Part shown: piece after piece, positions 26,338-34,858 of the stretch
Position numbering within the stretch: position 1 is the first letter of the stretch
How the letters are laid out: each line of letters begins with the position of its first letter
Source of the DNA: Conyzicola nivalis
GTDB lineage: Bacteria; Actinomycetota; Actinomycetes; Actinomycetales; Microbacteriaceae
Assembly (NCBI RefSeq): GCF_014639655.1
Contig: NZ_BMGB01000001.1
Location: forward strand, 1,256,882 to 1,320,881
Direction of reading: 5' to 3'
Length of the DNA stretch: 64,000 bases
Position numbers and translations under genes: made by a program
The notes under the pieces: model-generated
Databases searched by the model: none
What the model was told of the DNA's origin: nothing
What the model saw: only the letters and a program-made list of their open reading frames with translations

Positions 26338-27146
26338 CCGCCACCACCCTCGCCGCCCGCCCCGACTCGCGTCTCTCGGCGATCGGCATCATCCGCTCCG
26401 AGTGGATCAAGCTGCGCAGTCTGCGCTCCACCGTGTGGTCGTACGCGATCGTCGTGGTCGGCTCGCTCGCCGTCGCGGGGCTGCTCGCCTGGACCTTCAA
26501 CTTCAGCGAGCAGGTGCCGCCCGCCGAGATGCACAACGACATCGTCGTGCAGACGGTCACCTTCGGCATTTACATCGCCCAGCTGGTGGTCGCCGTGCTC
26601 GGAGTCCTCGTCGTCAGCGGCGAGTACTCGACCGGCATGATCCGCTCCACTCTCACCGCCGTGCCGAAGCGCCTGCCGGCGCTCGCCGCGAAGGCTATCG
26701 TGCTGTTCGTGGCGACCTTCGTGGTCGGTCTGCTCAGCGTGTTCGGCGGGCTGCTCATCGCCCTCCCGATCCTCGCGGGGTACGGCATCCACGCCGACTT
26801 CGGCGACACCACCCTCCTCGGCAACCTCGTGCTCGCCGCGCTCTACCTGGCACTCGTCTCGGTGTTCGCGCTCGGCCTCGGTACGGTGCTGCGCAGCAGC
26901 GCCGGCGGAATCGCCGCGACCCTGGGGATCATCCTGCTGCTCCCGACCATCATCTCGGCGGTCATCGGGATCACGCAGGCCCAGTGGGCAATGGACATCT
27001 CGCCCTACATGTTCGCCACGGCCGGCACCGGCATCTTCAGCCCGGGCGGCGAGCTCAGCCAGGGCGAGAACCTGCTGGTCGTGCTCGCCTGGGTCGCCGT
27101 CAGCCTCATCGCCGGAGCGGTACTGCTGAAGCGTCGGGACGCGTAG
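26334..27146 (+). CDS. ABC-2 type exporter permease
   Basis: A 270-residue permease with a cytoplasmic N-terminus (SEWIKLRSLRSTVWS, typical of ABC-2 permeases) and six hydrophobic segments, about 36-58, 75-95, 122-150, 165-190, 196-220 and 245-265. The segment SGEYSTGMIRSTLTAVPKR matches the characteristic loop of this family. It begins inside the stop codon of the ATPase gene and ends 10 bases before the sensor kinase start. It pairs with the ATPase to move an unknown compound across the membrane. Confidence 0.92.
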   Translation: MTATTLAARPDSRLSAIGIIRSEWIKLRSLRSTVWSYAIVVVGSLAVAGLLAWTFNFSEQVPPAEMHNDIVVQTVTFGIYIAQLVVAVLGVLVVSGEYSTGMIRSTLTAVPKRLPALAAKAIVLFVATFVVGLLSVFGGLLIALPILAGYGIHADFGDTTLLGNLVLAALYLALVSVFALGLGTVLRSSAGGIAATLGIILLLPTIISAVIGITQAQWAMDISPYMFATAGTGIFSPGGELSQGENLLVVLAWVAVSLIAGAVLLKRRDA

Positions 27147-27157
27147 AGTCCACGGAA
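27144..27157 (+). promoter_or_regulatory. Possible internal leaderless promoter for the sensor kinase
   Basis: TAGAGT (27144-27149) overlaps the permease stop codon and lies seven bases before the kinase ATG. It could give the two-component genes their own transcript. Confidence 0.4.
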
Positions 27158-28449
27158 TGACAGCCAGGCCCTCCTCCCTCGATCGGAACGACGTTCCGGT
27201 CGAGGGAGACCTGCGTCTGCCGAAGCCGCCGGGTGTCATCCGGCAGTTCTGGTACCGCCACCCGCGCTGGACCGACGCGCTCATCGCCGCTAGCTACGGC
27301 GGGCCCGCGATCACGCTGCACATCGGCCCCACCTTCGGGCCCGAGTTCAGCGGCGGCGAGATCGTGCCGTTCGGCCTCGCGCTCGACATCTTCGGCACCC
27401 TGCTGCTGCTCTTCCGCCGCAATCGCCCGTGGACGGTGCTCGTGGTGTCCTGGGTCCTCGTGATCCTTTCGGCCGCCGCCTGGAGCGCCGTCGACACGGC
27501 CCTCCCGGCTTATGCGCTCTACGCTCTCGCCGTCTACGGTTCGGTGCGGGCGGTCTGGATCGGGTTCGCCGGTTCCGTCGTCGTCATCACGGTGGCCGGC
27601 ACCTACGTAAGCGCCGTGGCGCCCGAAGAGTTCGGCTTGGTCGTCGCGAACCACCTCGCCGGGGCTGTCTTCCTCCTCATCGTCGTGCTCGTCGCCATCA
27701 ACGTCGGAAACCGCCGACGCTACGTGGTCGCCCTGCTCGACCGCGCCGCCCAGCTGGCGCGGGAACGCGACCAGCAGGCCAGGCTCGCCGCGGCCGACGA
27801 GCGCGCCCGCATCGCACGCGAGATGCACGACATCGTCTCGCACGGCCTGACCGTAATGGTCACCCTCGCCGAGGGCTCCGCCGCCACCACGACGGCGAAC
27901 CCCGAGCGGGCCGCCGACGCCATGCGCCAGGTCGCCGAGACCGGTCGCCAGGCGCTCACCGACATGCGCCGCATGCTCGGGCTGCTCGACGACGGGCTCC
28001 CCGGCGAGCTGGGCCCCCAGCCGGGCATCGCCGACCTGGGCGAGCTGGTCGCGCGCTTCCGGGCGGCCGGCCTCGTCGTGCGCTTCAGCTCGGAGGGCAG
28101 CCCGCCCACCGACCCCGCCGAGCAGCTCACCGTCTACCGGCTGGTGCAGGAGTCGCTCACCAACGTGCTGCGCCACTCCGCCATACCGGCCGTGGCCGAC
28201 GTGATCGTGCGGTACGACCCGAGCGAGGTCACCGTGGCCGTGACCAACGACGGCCCCGTGGTCGAGACGCCGACCCCCGGCAGCGGCCGCGGCACCGTGG
28301 GCATGCGCGAACGCGTGGCGCTCTACGGCGGGACGGTCGAATCCGCGCCCCGACCGGGAGGCGGTTGGTCGGTCGTCGCCACCCTCAACCACGACTCCCC
28401 CTCCGCAGTCGACGAAGACTCCGCCATCGAAAAGGACACCAGAGAATGA
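27157..28449 (+). CDS. Sensor histidine kinase (NarL/DesK type)
   Basis: A 430-residue kinase with an N-terminal membrane domain of about five helices (roughly 45-190), a coiled linker rich in Arg/Glu/Gln, HisKA_3 with phospho-acceptor His224 in RIAREMHDIVSHGLTVMV, and an HATPase region (N-box QESLTNVLRH, glycine loop GRGTVGMRERVALYGG). Its stop overlaps the regulator start (ATGA). Genetic linkage with an exporter suggests that it senses envelope or antibiotic stress and adjusts exporter expression (inference). Confidence 0.92.
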   Translation: MTARPSSLDRNDVPVEGDLRLPKPPGVIRQFWYRHPRWTDALIAASYGGPAITLHIGPTFGPEFSGGEIVPFGLALDIFGTLLLLFRRNRPWTVLVVSWVLVILSAAAWSAVDTALPAYALYALAVYGSVRAVWIGFAGSVVVITVAGTYVSAVAPEEFGLVVANHLAGAVFLLIVVLVAINVGNRRRYVVALLDRAAQLARERDQQARLAAADERARIAREMHDIVSHGLTVMVTLAEGSAATTTANPERAADAMRQVAETGRQALTDMRRMLGLLDDGLPGELGPQPGIADLGELVARFRAAGLVVRFSSEGSPPTDPAEQLTVYRLVQESLTNVLRHSAIPAVADVIVRYDPSEVTVAVTNDGPVVETPTPGSGRGTVGMRERVALYGGTVESAPRPGGGWSVVATLNHDSPSAVDEDSAIEKDTRE

Positions 28450-29126
28450 CGGATGCTGCAGCACACGCGACCACGGACATCCGCCTGCTCCTCGTGGACG
28501 ACCAGGCCCTCGTGCGCATGGGATTCCGCATGCTCCTGGAGGCCGAACCGGGCATCCGGGTCGTGGGCGAGGCCGCGAACGGCACCGATGCCCTCCGCCT
28601 AGCGGAGGACCTGCGCCCCGACGTGGTGCTGATGGACGTGCGCATGCCCGGCCTCGACGGTATCGCGACCACCCGGGCGCTGTTGGAACGTTCTCCGCAG
28701 TCGCGGGTGATCATCCTCACCACGTTCGACCTCGACGAGTACGCGTTCGGCGGCCTGCGGTCGGGGGCGAGCGGCTTCCTGGTGAAGGACACCCGGCCGG
28801 AAGAGCTGCTCGCCGCGGTGCGCGCCGTCGCGGGCGGCGAGGCCGCGATCTCGGGGCGGGTGACGAGGCGCATGCTCGAACTGTTCGGCGACCGGCTGCC
28901 CGCGACCGACCCACCCGTGCACGACGCGCTCGCCGCCCTCACCCCGCGCGAGCGCGAGATCCTGACCGCGATCGGCGAGGGACTCTCGAATGGCGAGATC
29001 GCGGAACGATTCTTCGTCGCCGAGTCGACGGTGAAGACGCACGTCGGCCGGGTGTTGCAGAAGCTCGACCTGCGTGACCGCGTGCAGGCCGTGATCTTCG
29101 TCTACGAGCGCGGGCTCGTCGGCTGA
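28446..29126 (+). CDS. LuxR-type response regulator
   Basis: A 226-residue regulator with a receiver domain (acidic Asp18/Asp19, phospho-acceptor Asp64 in VVLMDVRMPG, Thr in ILTTFDLDEY, Lys in FLVKDT) and a LuxR helix-turn-helix from about residue 160 (LTPREREILTAIGEGLSNGEIAERFFVAESTVKTHVGRVL in outline). It begins within the kinase stop codon. It is the likely output of the exporter-linked kinase and may control the operon itself. Confidence 0.93.
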   Translation: MTDAAAHATTDIRLLLVDDQALVRMGFRMLLEAEPGIRVVGEAANGTDALRLAEDLRPDVVLMDVRMPGLDGIATTRALLERSPQSRVIILTTFDLDEYAFGGLRSGASGFLVKDTRPEELLAAVRAVAGGEAAISGRVTRRMLELFGDRLPATDPPVHDALAALTPREREILTAIGEGLSNGEIAERFFVAESTVKTHVGRVLQKLDLRDRVQAVIFVYERGLVG

Positions 29127-29171
29127 GCACCCCGGGCCCTGTCAGGGGGCAAAGAATAGACTGGGAGCAAT

Positions 29172-30290
29172 ATGGTTCTGACTGAAACTCCTCCCGATAC
29201 CGCGCCGGCGCCCGGCATCGACTGGGCCGGCACCTGGGCGAACATCTCCGCCTTCTACGCCGCGACCCCGCCCCTGCAGGTCGTCGTGATCATCCTCGTG
29301 GCCATCGCGGTGCGCCTCGTGCTGCAGCTCGTCATCAACCGGCTCGTCGACCGCGTCGTACACGGGGTAAAGAAGAAGCAGAACGTCGAAGACACTCAGG
29401 CGCTGTTCGCCTCACCGCTCGCCGCCGTGCGCGTCGTGCAGCGCACCCGCACCCTCGGCAGCGTGCTCAACAACGTGGTCACGGCCGTGGTCGTCACCCT
29501 CGCGCTGCTCCTCAGCATCGTGGCGCTGTTCCCCGACATCATCGGGGCCTTCTCGCTCATCACCGCGGCTCTCGGTGCCGGTCTCGGTTTCGGCGCCCAG
29601 AACATCGTGAAAGACGTGCTGAGCGGCCTGTTCATGGTCGCCGAAGACCAGGTCGGAGTGGGCGACGTCGTCGACCTGGGGCCCGCCACCGGCGTGGTCG
29701 AAGACGTCGGCATCCGCATCACCAAGGTGCGCGACGTGAATGGCACACTCTGGTTCGTGCGCAACGGCGAGATTCTGCGCGTCGGCAACATGTCGCAGGG
29801 CTGGTCGCGCGTCATCATCGACCTCGCGGTTCCCTACGACGCCGACGTCGAGGCCGTGCAGGAGCGCATGCTCGAGACCGGCGTGGCCCTCGCGACCGAC
29901 CCGAAGTGGCGCAGCCGCATGCTGGAGCGGCCCGAGATCTGGGGCATCGAGTCGATCTCGGCCGAGGCCATCGTCGTGCGCATTGTGGTCAAGACGCGAT
30001 CGGCGGCGAAAGACGACGTGGCCCGCGAGCTGCGCAGCCGGCTCAAGCGGGCGCTCGACGAGATGGACGTCAGAATGCCCGCGCTCAACTCGATCACCCT
30101 CAGCGGGTTCGAGGGGGCGACGAGCGTCAAGGGCGCCCGCCCGCCGAAGACCAAGCCGGTCACCGTGCAGCCGACCGCGGTCAAGGCGCCGCGGGCGAAG
30201 CGCGTCACGGCCGCTCCCCCCGCCGATCCGCGAGGCTACAGCCCCGACGAGCCGGCCAAGCCGCAAGGCACGAAAGGCGCGAAGGAATGA
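29172..30290 (+). CDS. MscS-family mechanosensitive channel
   Basis: A 372-residue channel with helices at about 36-58, 98-122 and a pore helix near 130-160 rich in Gly/Ala (ITAALGAGLGFGAQNIVKDVLSGLF), followed by the MscS beta domain (EDQVGVGDVVDL...GTLWFVRNGEIL) and an alpha/beta domain to about 310. A Lys/Pro-rich, disordered C-terminal tail of about 60 residues follows. It should release solutes on hypo-osmotic shock. TAGACT lies nine bases before ATG 29172, giving a very short leader. Its TGA overlaps the haemoglobin gene start. Confidence 0.93.
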   Translation: MVLTETPPDTAPAPGIDWAGTWANISAFYAATPPLQVVVIILVAIAVRLVLQLVINRLVDRVVHGVKKKQNVEDTQALFASPLAAVRVVQRTRTLGSVLNNVVTAVVVTLALLLSIVALFPDIIGAFSLITAALGAGLGFGAQNIVKDVLSGLFMVAEDQVGVGDVVDLGPATGVVEDVGIRITKVRDVNGTLWFVRNGEILRVGNMSQGWSRVIIDLAVPYDADVEAVQERMLETGVALATDPKWRSRMLERPEIWGIESISAEAIVVRIVVKTRSAAKDDVARELRSRLKRALDEMDVRMPALNSITLSGFEGATSVKGARPPKTKPVTVQPTAVKAPRAKRVTAAPPADPRGYSPDEPAKPQGTKGAKE

Positions 30291-30718
30291 GCGAACCGAA
30301 CCCCGTGACCCTCCGGCTCAGCCAGAGCGGTGAGAGCGTGCAGGGCAACTTCTGGGAGCAGGTCGGCGGGCGCCCCACGTTCGAACGACTCGTGCGCCGG
30401 TTCTACGAGGGCGTAGCCACCGACCCCGTGCTGCTCCCGATGTATCCCGAGGCCGACCTCGAGGGTGCCATCCAGCGCCTCACCGGATTTCTCGAGCAGT
30501 ACTGGGGCGGCCCCGGCACCTACTCCGAAGAGCGCGGTCACCCACGGTTGCGCCAGCGGCACATGCCGTTCAAGGTCAACCCCGACGCACGCGACCGCTG
30601 GCTGCAGCACATGCGCGCCGCGGTCGACTCGCTCGGGCTCTCGCCGCTGCACGACGCCACTCTCTGGGCCTACCTCGAGCGCGCGGCCCACGCGATGGTG
30701 AACACGTTCGAGGAGTGA
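30287..30718 (+). CDS. glbO: Group II truncated haemoglobin (HbO-like)
   Basis: A 143-residue globin with the 2-on-2 fold of group II. The glycine motif GGRPTFERLVRRFYEGV, the CD/E region LPMYPEADLEGAIQRL, the proximal histidine in RLRQRHMPFKV and conserved Trp in ARDRWLQHM (G8 position) are visible; these fit the mycobacterial GlbO type, which binds O2 and may react with peroxide or NO. The ATG at 30287 sits in the stop codon of the mscS gene. The N-terminal extension of about 25 residues is slightly longer than usual. Confidence 0.93.
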   Translation: MSEPNPVTLRLSQSGESVQGNFWEQVGGRPTFERLVRRFYEGVATDPVLLPMYPEADLEGAIQRLTGFLEQYWGGPGTYSEERGHPRLRQRHMPFKVNPDARDRWLQHMRAAVDSLGLSPLHDATLWAYLERAAHAMVNTFEE

Positions 30719-30747
30719 CCTCCGCTGCCTGTCGAGGAGGTCGCGCG

Positions 30748-30789
30748 GCGGCCGTATCGGACTCCGACGGCGGGTCTCGATACGGCCGC
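30748..30789. repeat. Inverted repeat related to the element at 14879-14966
   Basis: GCGGCCGTATCG (30748-30759) pairs with CGATACGGCCGC (30778-30789). The GTATCG/CGATAC core is shared with the inner arms of the element after dps. It lies between convergent gene ends and may terminate both transcripts. Confidence 0.75.
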
Positions 30790-30796
30790 GGGCGGC

Positions 30797-31648
30797 CTAC
30801 GCCCCGGCCAGGCCCTCGGCGAGCGGCGTCGTCGGGCGGCCGATGAGGCGCGCGAGGTCCCCGGTCGTCACGCCGAGCAGACCGTCACGGATGTTGCCGT
30901 CGAGCGCGACGACGAAACCGACGGTGCCCTCGTCGAGTCCGAACGAGGCGAGCAGCGTCGCGTGGTCCTCGGGGGTGAGGCGCGTGTACACGACCTCGCG
31001 GCCGACGATGTCGGAGATAGCGGCGGCGAGCTCGTCGAAGCTCCAGGCGACGTCGCCCGAGAGCTCGTAGACCTCGCCCTCGTGGCCCTCGTCGACGAGC
31101 ACGACGGCGGCGGCCTCCGCGTAGTCCTTGCGGCTCGCGCTCGCGACGCGGCCGTCGCCGACGCTCGCGACGATCGCGCCGTTCTCGCGGCCCTTCTCCA
31201 CCTCGCCGGCATAGTTCTCGGTGTACCAGCCGTTACGCAGGATGGTGAAGGGGACGCCGGATGCGACGAGCGCCTCCTCGGTCGACTTGTGCTCGGGTGC
31301 GAGCACCAACGCCGACGTCGTGGCGGCCGGCGCGCTCGTGTAGACGATGCGCGCGACGCCGGCCTCTTTCGCCGCGGCGATCACGGTGGCGTGCTGGCTG
31401 GCGCGCTGCCCGACCTCGCTCCCCGAGACGAGTAGCAGCGTGTCACCCGGCCTGACCACGGCCGCGACCGTCTCGGGCTTGGTGTAGTCGAGCTCGGCGA
31501 CGGTGACGCCGCGTGCGGCGAAGTCGGCGAGCTTACCGACCGAGCGCCCGGTAGCGACGATGTCGGTGGCCGCGGTACCGCGGGCGAGGAGGGATTCGAC
31601 GACGAGGCGTCCGAGCTGGCCGGTTGCACCGGTGATGACGAGAGACAT
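30797..31648 (-). CDS. NmrA/SDR-family NAD(P)-dependent oxidoreductase (QOR2-like)
   Basis: A 283-residue atypical short-chain dehydrogenase. The N-terminal SLVITGATGQLGRLVVESL is the NAD(P) loop (GxxGxxG), and TLLLVSGSEVGQRASQH, GVARIVYTSAPAA and FTILRNGWYTENY match quinone reductase 2/NmrA-like enzymes such as E. coli YtfG. It probably reduces quinones or other electrophiles. It is divergent from an HxlR-type regulator with repeats between them, the usual arrangement for redox- or electrophile-sensing qor2/qorR pairs. Confidence 0.9.
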   Translation of the reverse strand: MSLVITGATGQLGRLVVESLLARGTAATDIVATGRSVGKLADFAARGVTVAELDYTKPETVAAVVRPGDTLLLVSGSEVGQRASQHATVIAAAKEAGVARIVYTSAPAATTSALVLAPEHKSTEEALVASGVPFTILRNGWYTENYAGEVEKGRENGAIVASVGDGRVASASRKDYAEAAAVVLVDEGHEGEVYELSGDVAWSFDELAAAISDIVGREVVYTRLTPEDHATLLASFGLDEGTVGFVVALDGNIRDGLLGVTTGDLARLIGRPTTPLAEGLAGA

Positions 31649-31712
31649 GGTGTCCTTTCGGGTTGGTACCTACGAGAACCGGGGCTCGCCACGATACATT
31701 CCTCGGCGAGTG

Positions 31713-31738
31713 TACCCACTTTCAGGTAAGTTACCCAC
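31713..31738. promoter_or_regulatory. Candidate HxlR operator between the SDR and regulator genes
   Basis: Direct repeats TACCCAC (31713-31719 and 31732-31738) flank an inverted pair ACTT-TCAGGT-AAGT (31718-31731), immediately before the regulator ATG at 31739. This is a plausible autoregulatory site. Confidence 0.45.
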
Positions 31739-32125
31739 ATGGACGTAAGTATGATGCACAACCTCACCGGCTTCGGCTTCACGGCCGGAGTGCTGCCCGC
31801 CAACTGCCCATCCCGAACCGTGCTCGACCACGTCACGAGCAAGTGGGGCGTCCTCGTGCTGATCGCCCTCTCACAGCAGTCGCTGCGCTGGGGCGAACTA
31901 CGCCGCACCATCGAGGGCATCAGCGAGAAGATGCTCGCCTCGACCCTGCGCACCCTCGAGGCCGACGGGCTCGTGCTGCGGGAGGCACAACCGACGATCC
32001 CGCCGCGCGTCGACTACAGCCTCACCCCGCTCGGCCGCGAACTGGCCGACCGTCTGCTGCCGCTGATGGGCTGGATCGCCGACAACGCCGACGAGATCGT
32101 CGCCGGCCCGCAGCGGGCACAATAG
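31739..32125 (+). CDS. HxlR-family winged-helix regulator
   Basis: A 128-residue DUF24/HxlR regulator. The conserved Cys near the N-terminus (LPANCPSRTVLDHVTSKWGVLVLIAL) is the redox/electrophile-sensing position known from QorR, HypR and YodB, and the rest is the winged helix (LRWGELRRTIEGISEKMLASTLRTLEADGLVLRE in outline). It probably represses the divergent SDR gene until its cysteine is modified. Met1 at 31739 is used, with AGGTAAG eight bases upstream; Met5 or Met6 are alternatives. It lies 4 bases before the asparaginase gene. Confidence 0.9.
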   Translation: MDVSMMHNLTGFGFTAGVLPANCPSRTVLDHVTSKWGVLVLIALSQQSLRWGELRRTIEGISEKMLASTLRTLEADGLVLREAQPTIPPRVDYSLTPLGRELADRLLPLMGWIADNADEIVAGPQRAQ

Positions 32126-32129
32126 GACG

Positions 32130-33131
32130 ATGACCGCCACCGCCCTCCCCCGCATCGTCGTTGTCGCCACGGGAGGCACGATTGCCGGTTCCGCGGCATC
32201 GACGACCGACACCACGGGGTACCGGGCCGGCACGAGCGGGGTCGACGCCCTGATCGACGCGGTCCCAGAGGCGCGCTCGCTCGCCGACCTCAGGGGCGAA
32301 CAGTTCGCCAGCATCGATTCGTCGGATGTCACGGACGAGGTACTCCTCGCGCTGGCCCGCCGCGTCGACGCGCTGCTCGCATCGCCCGAGGTCGACGGCG
32401 TCGTGGTCACCCACGGCACCGACACGCTCGAGGAGTCCGCCTACTTCCTGCACCTCGTGCTCGACTCCGCCAAACCCGTGGTGTTCACGGGCGCGATGCG
32501 GCCGGCCAGCGCACTCAGCGCAGACGGGCCGCTGAATTTCTACGCGGCGGTCGCCGCGGCATCCGCCCCCGCCAGCATCGGCCAGGGCGTCCTCGTCGTG
32601 CTCAACGACGAGATCCACTCCGCGCGCGACGTGTCCAAGTCGACGAGCCTGCGCGTCGACTCGTTCGCGTCCGCCTACGGTCCGCTCGGGGTGGTCGTCG
32701 GCGGCCGCGTGCTCTACTACCGCGCGGTCGTCCGCCCGCACACGACCGCGACCGAGTTCCGCCTTGGCGCCGTCGACGCCCTGCCCAAGGCCGCGGTCGT
32801 CTACGCCCACTCCGGTCTCGACGACTCGGTGGGCGAGTTGCTGGCCGCGGCACGCTACGCCGTGATCGTGCACGCCGGCTTCGGCAACGGAACCGTCTCC
32901 ACCCGCATGATCGAGCCTCTCGAGTCCGCCCGCCTCGCCGGCAGCATCGTCGTGCGCGCCACCCGCACGGGCAGCGGCCACGTCACGGCCGTCGGCGCGA
33001 GCCGCGCCGAGGTGAACGGCTGGATCTCGGTCGACGACCAGAACCCTCAGCGCGCCCGCATCCTCGCCTGCCTCGCCCTGACCGTCACGCGCGACCACGA
33101 CGAGATCCAGCGCATCTTCGACACCTACTAG
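32130..33131 (+). CDS. L-asparaginase
   Basis: A 333-residue asparaginase hydrolysing asparagine to aspartate and ammonia. Both signatures are present: VVVATGGTIAGSA with catalytic Thr17, and GVVVTHGTDTLEESAYFLHL with the second Thr-Asp pair; the catalytic Lys is in FTGAMRPASALSADG. No signal peptide is seen, so a cytoplasmic enzyme is likely. It follows the HxlR gene by 4 bases and may be co-transcribed, although the functional link is unclear. Confidence 0.95.
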   Translation: MTATALPRIVVVATGGTIAGSAASTTDTTGYRAGTSGVDALIDAVPEARSLADLRGEQFASIDSSDVTDEVLLALARRVDALLASPEVDGVVVTHGTDTLEESAYFLHLVLDSAKPVVFTGAMRPASALSADGPLNFYAAVAAASAPASIGQGVLVVLNDEIHSARDVSKSTSLRVDSFASAYGPLGVVVGGRVLYYRAVVRPHTTATEFRLGAVDALPKAAVVYAHSGLDDSVGELLAAARYAVIVHAGFGNGTVSTRMIEPLESARLAGSIVVRATRTGSGHVTAVGASRAEVNGWISVDDQNPQRARILACLALTVTRDHDEIQRIFDTY

Positions 33132-33169
33132 TCTCTCCAGAAACAGCCAGCGTCAGACAAAGGAGTCTT

Positions 33170-34816
33170 ATGCCGCAGCAGCAATCCGACGCGATCGTGA
33201 TCGGCGCGGGCCTCGCCGGCCTGGTCGCCACGGCCGAACTCGTGGCGGCGGGAAAGACCGTCACGGTGCTCGAGCAGGAGCCGGAGTCGAACTTCGGCGG
33301 CCAGGCCTGGTGGTCGTTCGGCGGGCTGTTCCTCATCGATTCGCCCGAACAGCGACGCATGGGGATCCGCGACTCGCTCGAGCTCGCCCGGCAGGACTGG
33401 CTGGGCTCCGCCGGCTTCGACCGCGAGAACGACCGCTGGCCGAGGCGCTGGGCCGAGGCCTACCTGCAGTTTGCCGCGGGCGAGAAGCGCGCCTGGCTGC
33501 GGGAGCGCGGCGTGAGCTTCTTCCCTGTCGTCGGCTGGGCCGAACGGGGCGGCTACACGGCGAACGGGCACGGCAACTCCGTGCCCCGCTTCCACATCAC
33601 CTGGGGCACGGGGCCGGGCGTCGTCGAACCGTTCGCGCGGGCGGTGCGGGAGGGCGTCGACCGCGGGCTCGTGACGCTGCGGTTCCGCCACCGGGTCGAC
33701 GGTCTCGTGGTGACCGACGGCGCGGTGGTCGGGGCGCGCGGCGCGTTGCTCGCACCCGACCCCGCCGCCCGCGGCGTGGCGAGCAACCGGGACGTCGTCG
33801 GCGACTTCGAACTGCACGCGGGCGCGACGATCGTGACGAGCGGGGGCATCGGCGGCAACCACGAGCTCGTGCGCGAACTCTGGCCGGCCGACCTGGGCGC
33901 ACCGCCGCAGCACATGCTGAGCGGGGTGCCCGCCCACGTCGACGGCCGCATGCTGACCATTGCCGACGAGGCCGGCGCGCACCTGGTCAACGGCGACCGC
34001 ATGTGGCACTACGTCGAGGGCATCACGAACTACGACCCGGTGTGGGCGCGGCACGGGATACGCATCCTCCCCGGGCCGTCGAGCCTGTGGTTGGATGCCA
34101 CGGGCAAACGCCTGCCGGTGCCGCTGTTTCCCGGCTTCGACTCGCTCGGAACGCTGCGGCACCTGCGCACCACGGGCTACGACCACTCCTGGTTCATCCT
34201 GACCCAGTCCATCATCGAGAAGGAGTTCGCGCTCTCGGGCAGCGAACAGAACCCCGACCTCACCGGCAAGAGCGTGCGGGAGCTCGCGAAACAGCGCCTG
34301 GGCAAGGGCGCCACCGGTCCCGTCGAGGCCTTCAAAGAAAAAGGGGTCGACTTCCACGTCGCCGACACGCTCGACGAGTTGCTCGCCATGATCGACGACG
34401 GGGTCATCGATCCCGCCCGGGTGAGACAGGAGGTCGAGTACCGCGACCGCCAGCTCGACAATCCGTTCTCGAAGGACGCGCAGGTCAACGACCTCCGGCA
34501 GGCGCGCAACTACCGCGGCGACAAGCTCATCCGCGTGGCTAAGCCACACAAGCTGCAGGACCCGAAGGCCGGGCCGCTCATCGCGGTGAAGCTGCACGTC
34601 GTCACGCGCAAGACGCTCGGCGGTATCGAGACGAATCTCGACGGGCAGGCCCTGCGGGGCGGCAGCGGCGACCCCGTTCCCGGACTGTTCGCGGCGGGCG
34701 AGGCGAGCGGCTTCGGGGGCGGCGGGATGCACGGGTACCGCTCGCTCGAGGGTACCTTCCTCGGCGGCTGCATCTTCAGCGGCCGAGAGGCGGGTCGGGC
34801 GGTCGCGCGCGGCTGA
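33170..34816 (+). CDS. FAD-binding dehydrogenase (KsdD-like/COG3573)
   Basis: A 548-residue flavoprotein of the fumarate reductase/3-ketosteroid dehydrogenase superfamily. The N-terminus AIVIGAGLAGLVATAELVAAGKTV binds FAD; GGQAWWSFGGLF, a middle ATIVTSGGIGGNH and a C-terminal PGLFAAGEASGFGGGGMHGY...GGCIFSGREAG complete the fold. The length and blocks fit the COG3573 dehydrogenases, whose substrates are mostly unknown. AGGAG lies five bases before ATG 33170. It is 38 bases after the asparaginase gene. Confidence 0.9.
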   Translation: MPQQQSDAIVIGAGLAGLVATAELVAAGKTVTVLEQEPESNFGGQAWWSFGGLFLIDSPEQRRMGIRDSLELARQDWLGSAGFDRENDRWPRRWAEAYLQFAAGEKRAWLRERGVSFFPVVGWAERGGYTANGHGNSVPRFHITWGTGPGVVEPFARAVREGVDRGLVTLRFRHRVDGLVVTDGAVVGARGALLAPDPAARGVASNRDVVGDFELHAGATIVTSGGIGGNHELVRELWPADLGAPPQHMLSGVPAHVDGRMLTIADEAGAHLVNGDRMWHYVEGITNYDPVWARHGIRILPGPSSLWLDATGKRLPVPLFPGFDSLGTLRHLRTTGYDHSWFILTQSIIEKEFALSGSEQNPDLTGKSVRELAKQRLGKGATGPVEAFKEKGVDFHVADTLDELLAMIDDGVIDPARVRQEVEYRDRQLDNPFSKDAQVNDLRQARNYRGDKLIRVAKPHKLQDPKAGPLIAVKLHVVTRKTLGGIETNLDGQALRGGSGDPVPGLFAAGEASGFGGGGMHGYRSLEGTFLGGCIFSGREAGRAVARG

Positions 34817-34858
34817 GCCGGGATTCGATAGGATTTGCGCACGACCCGAGGGAGCCTC

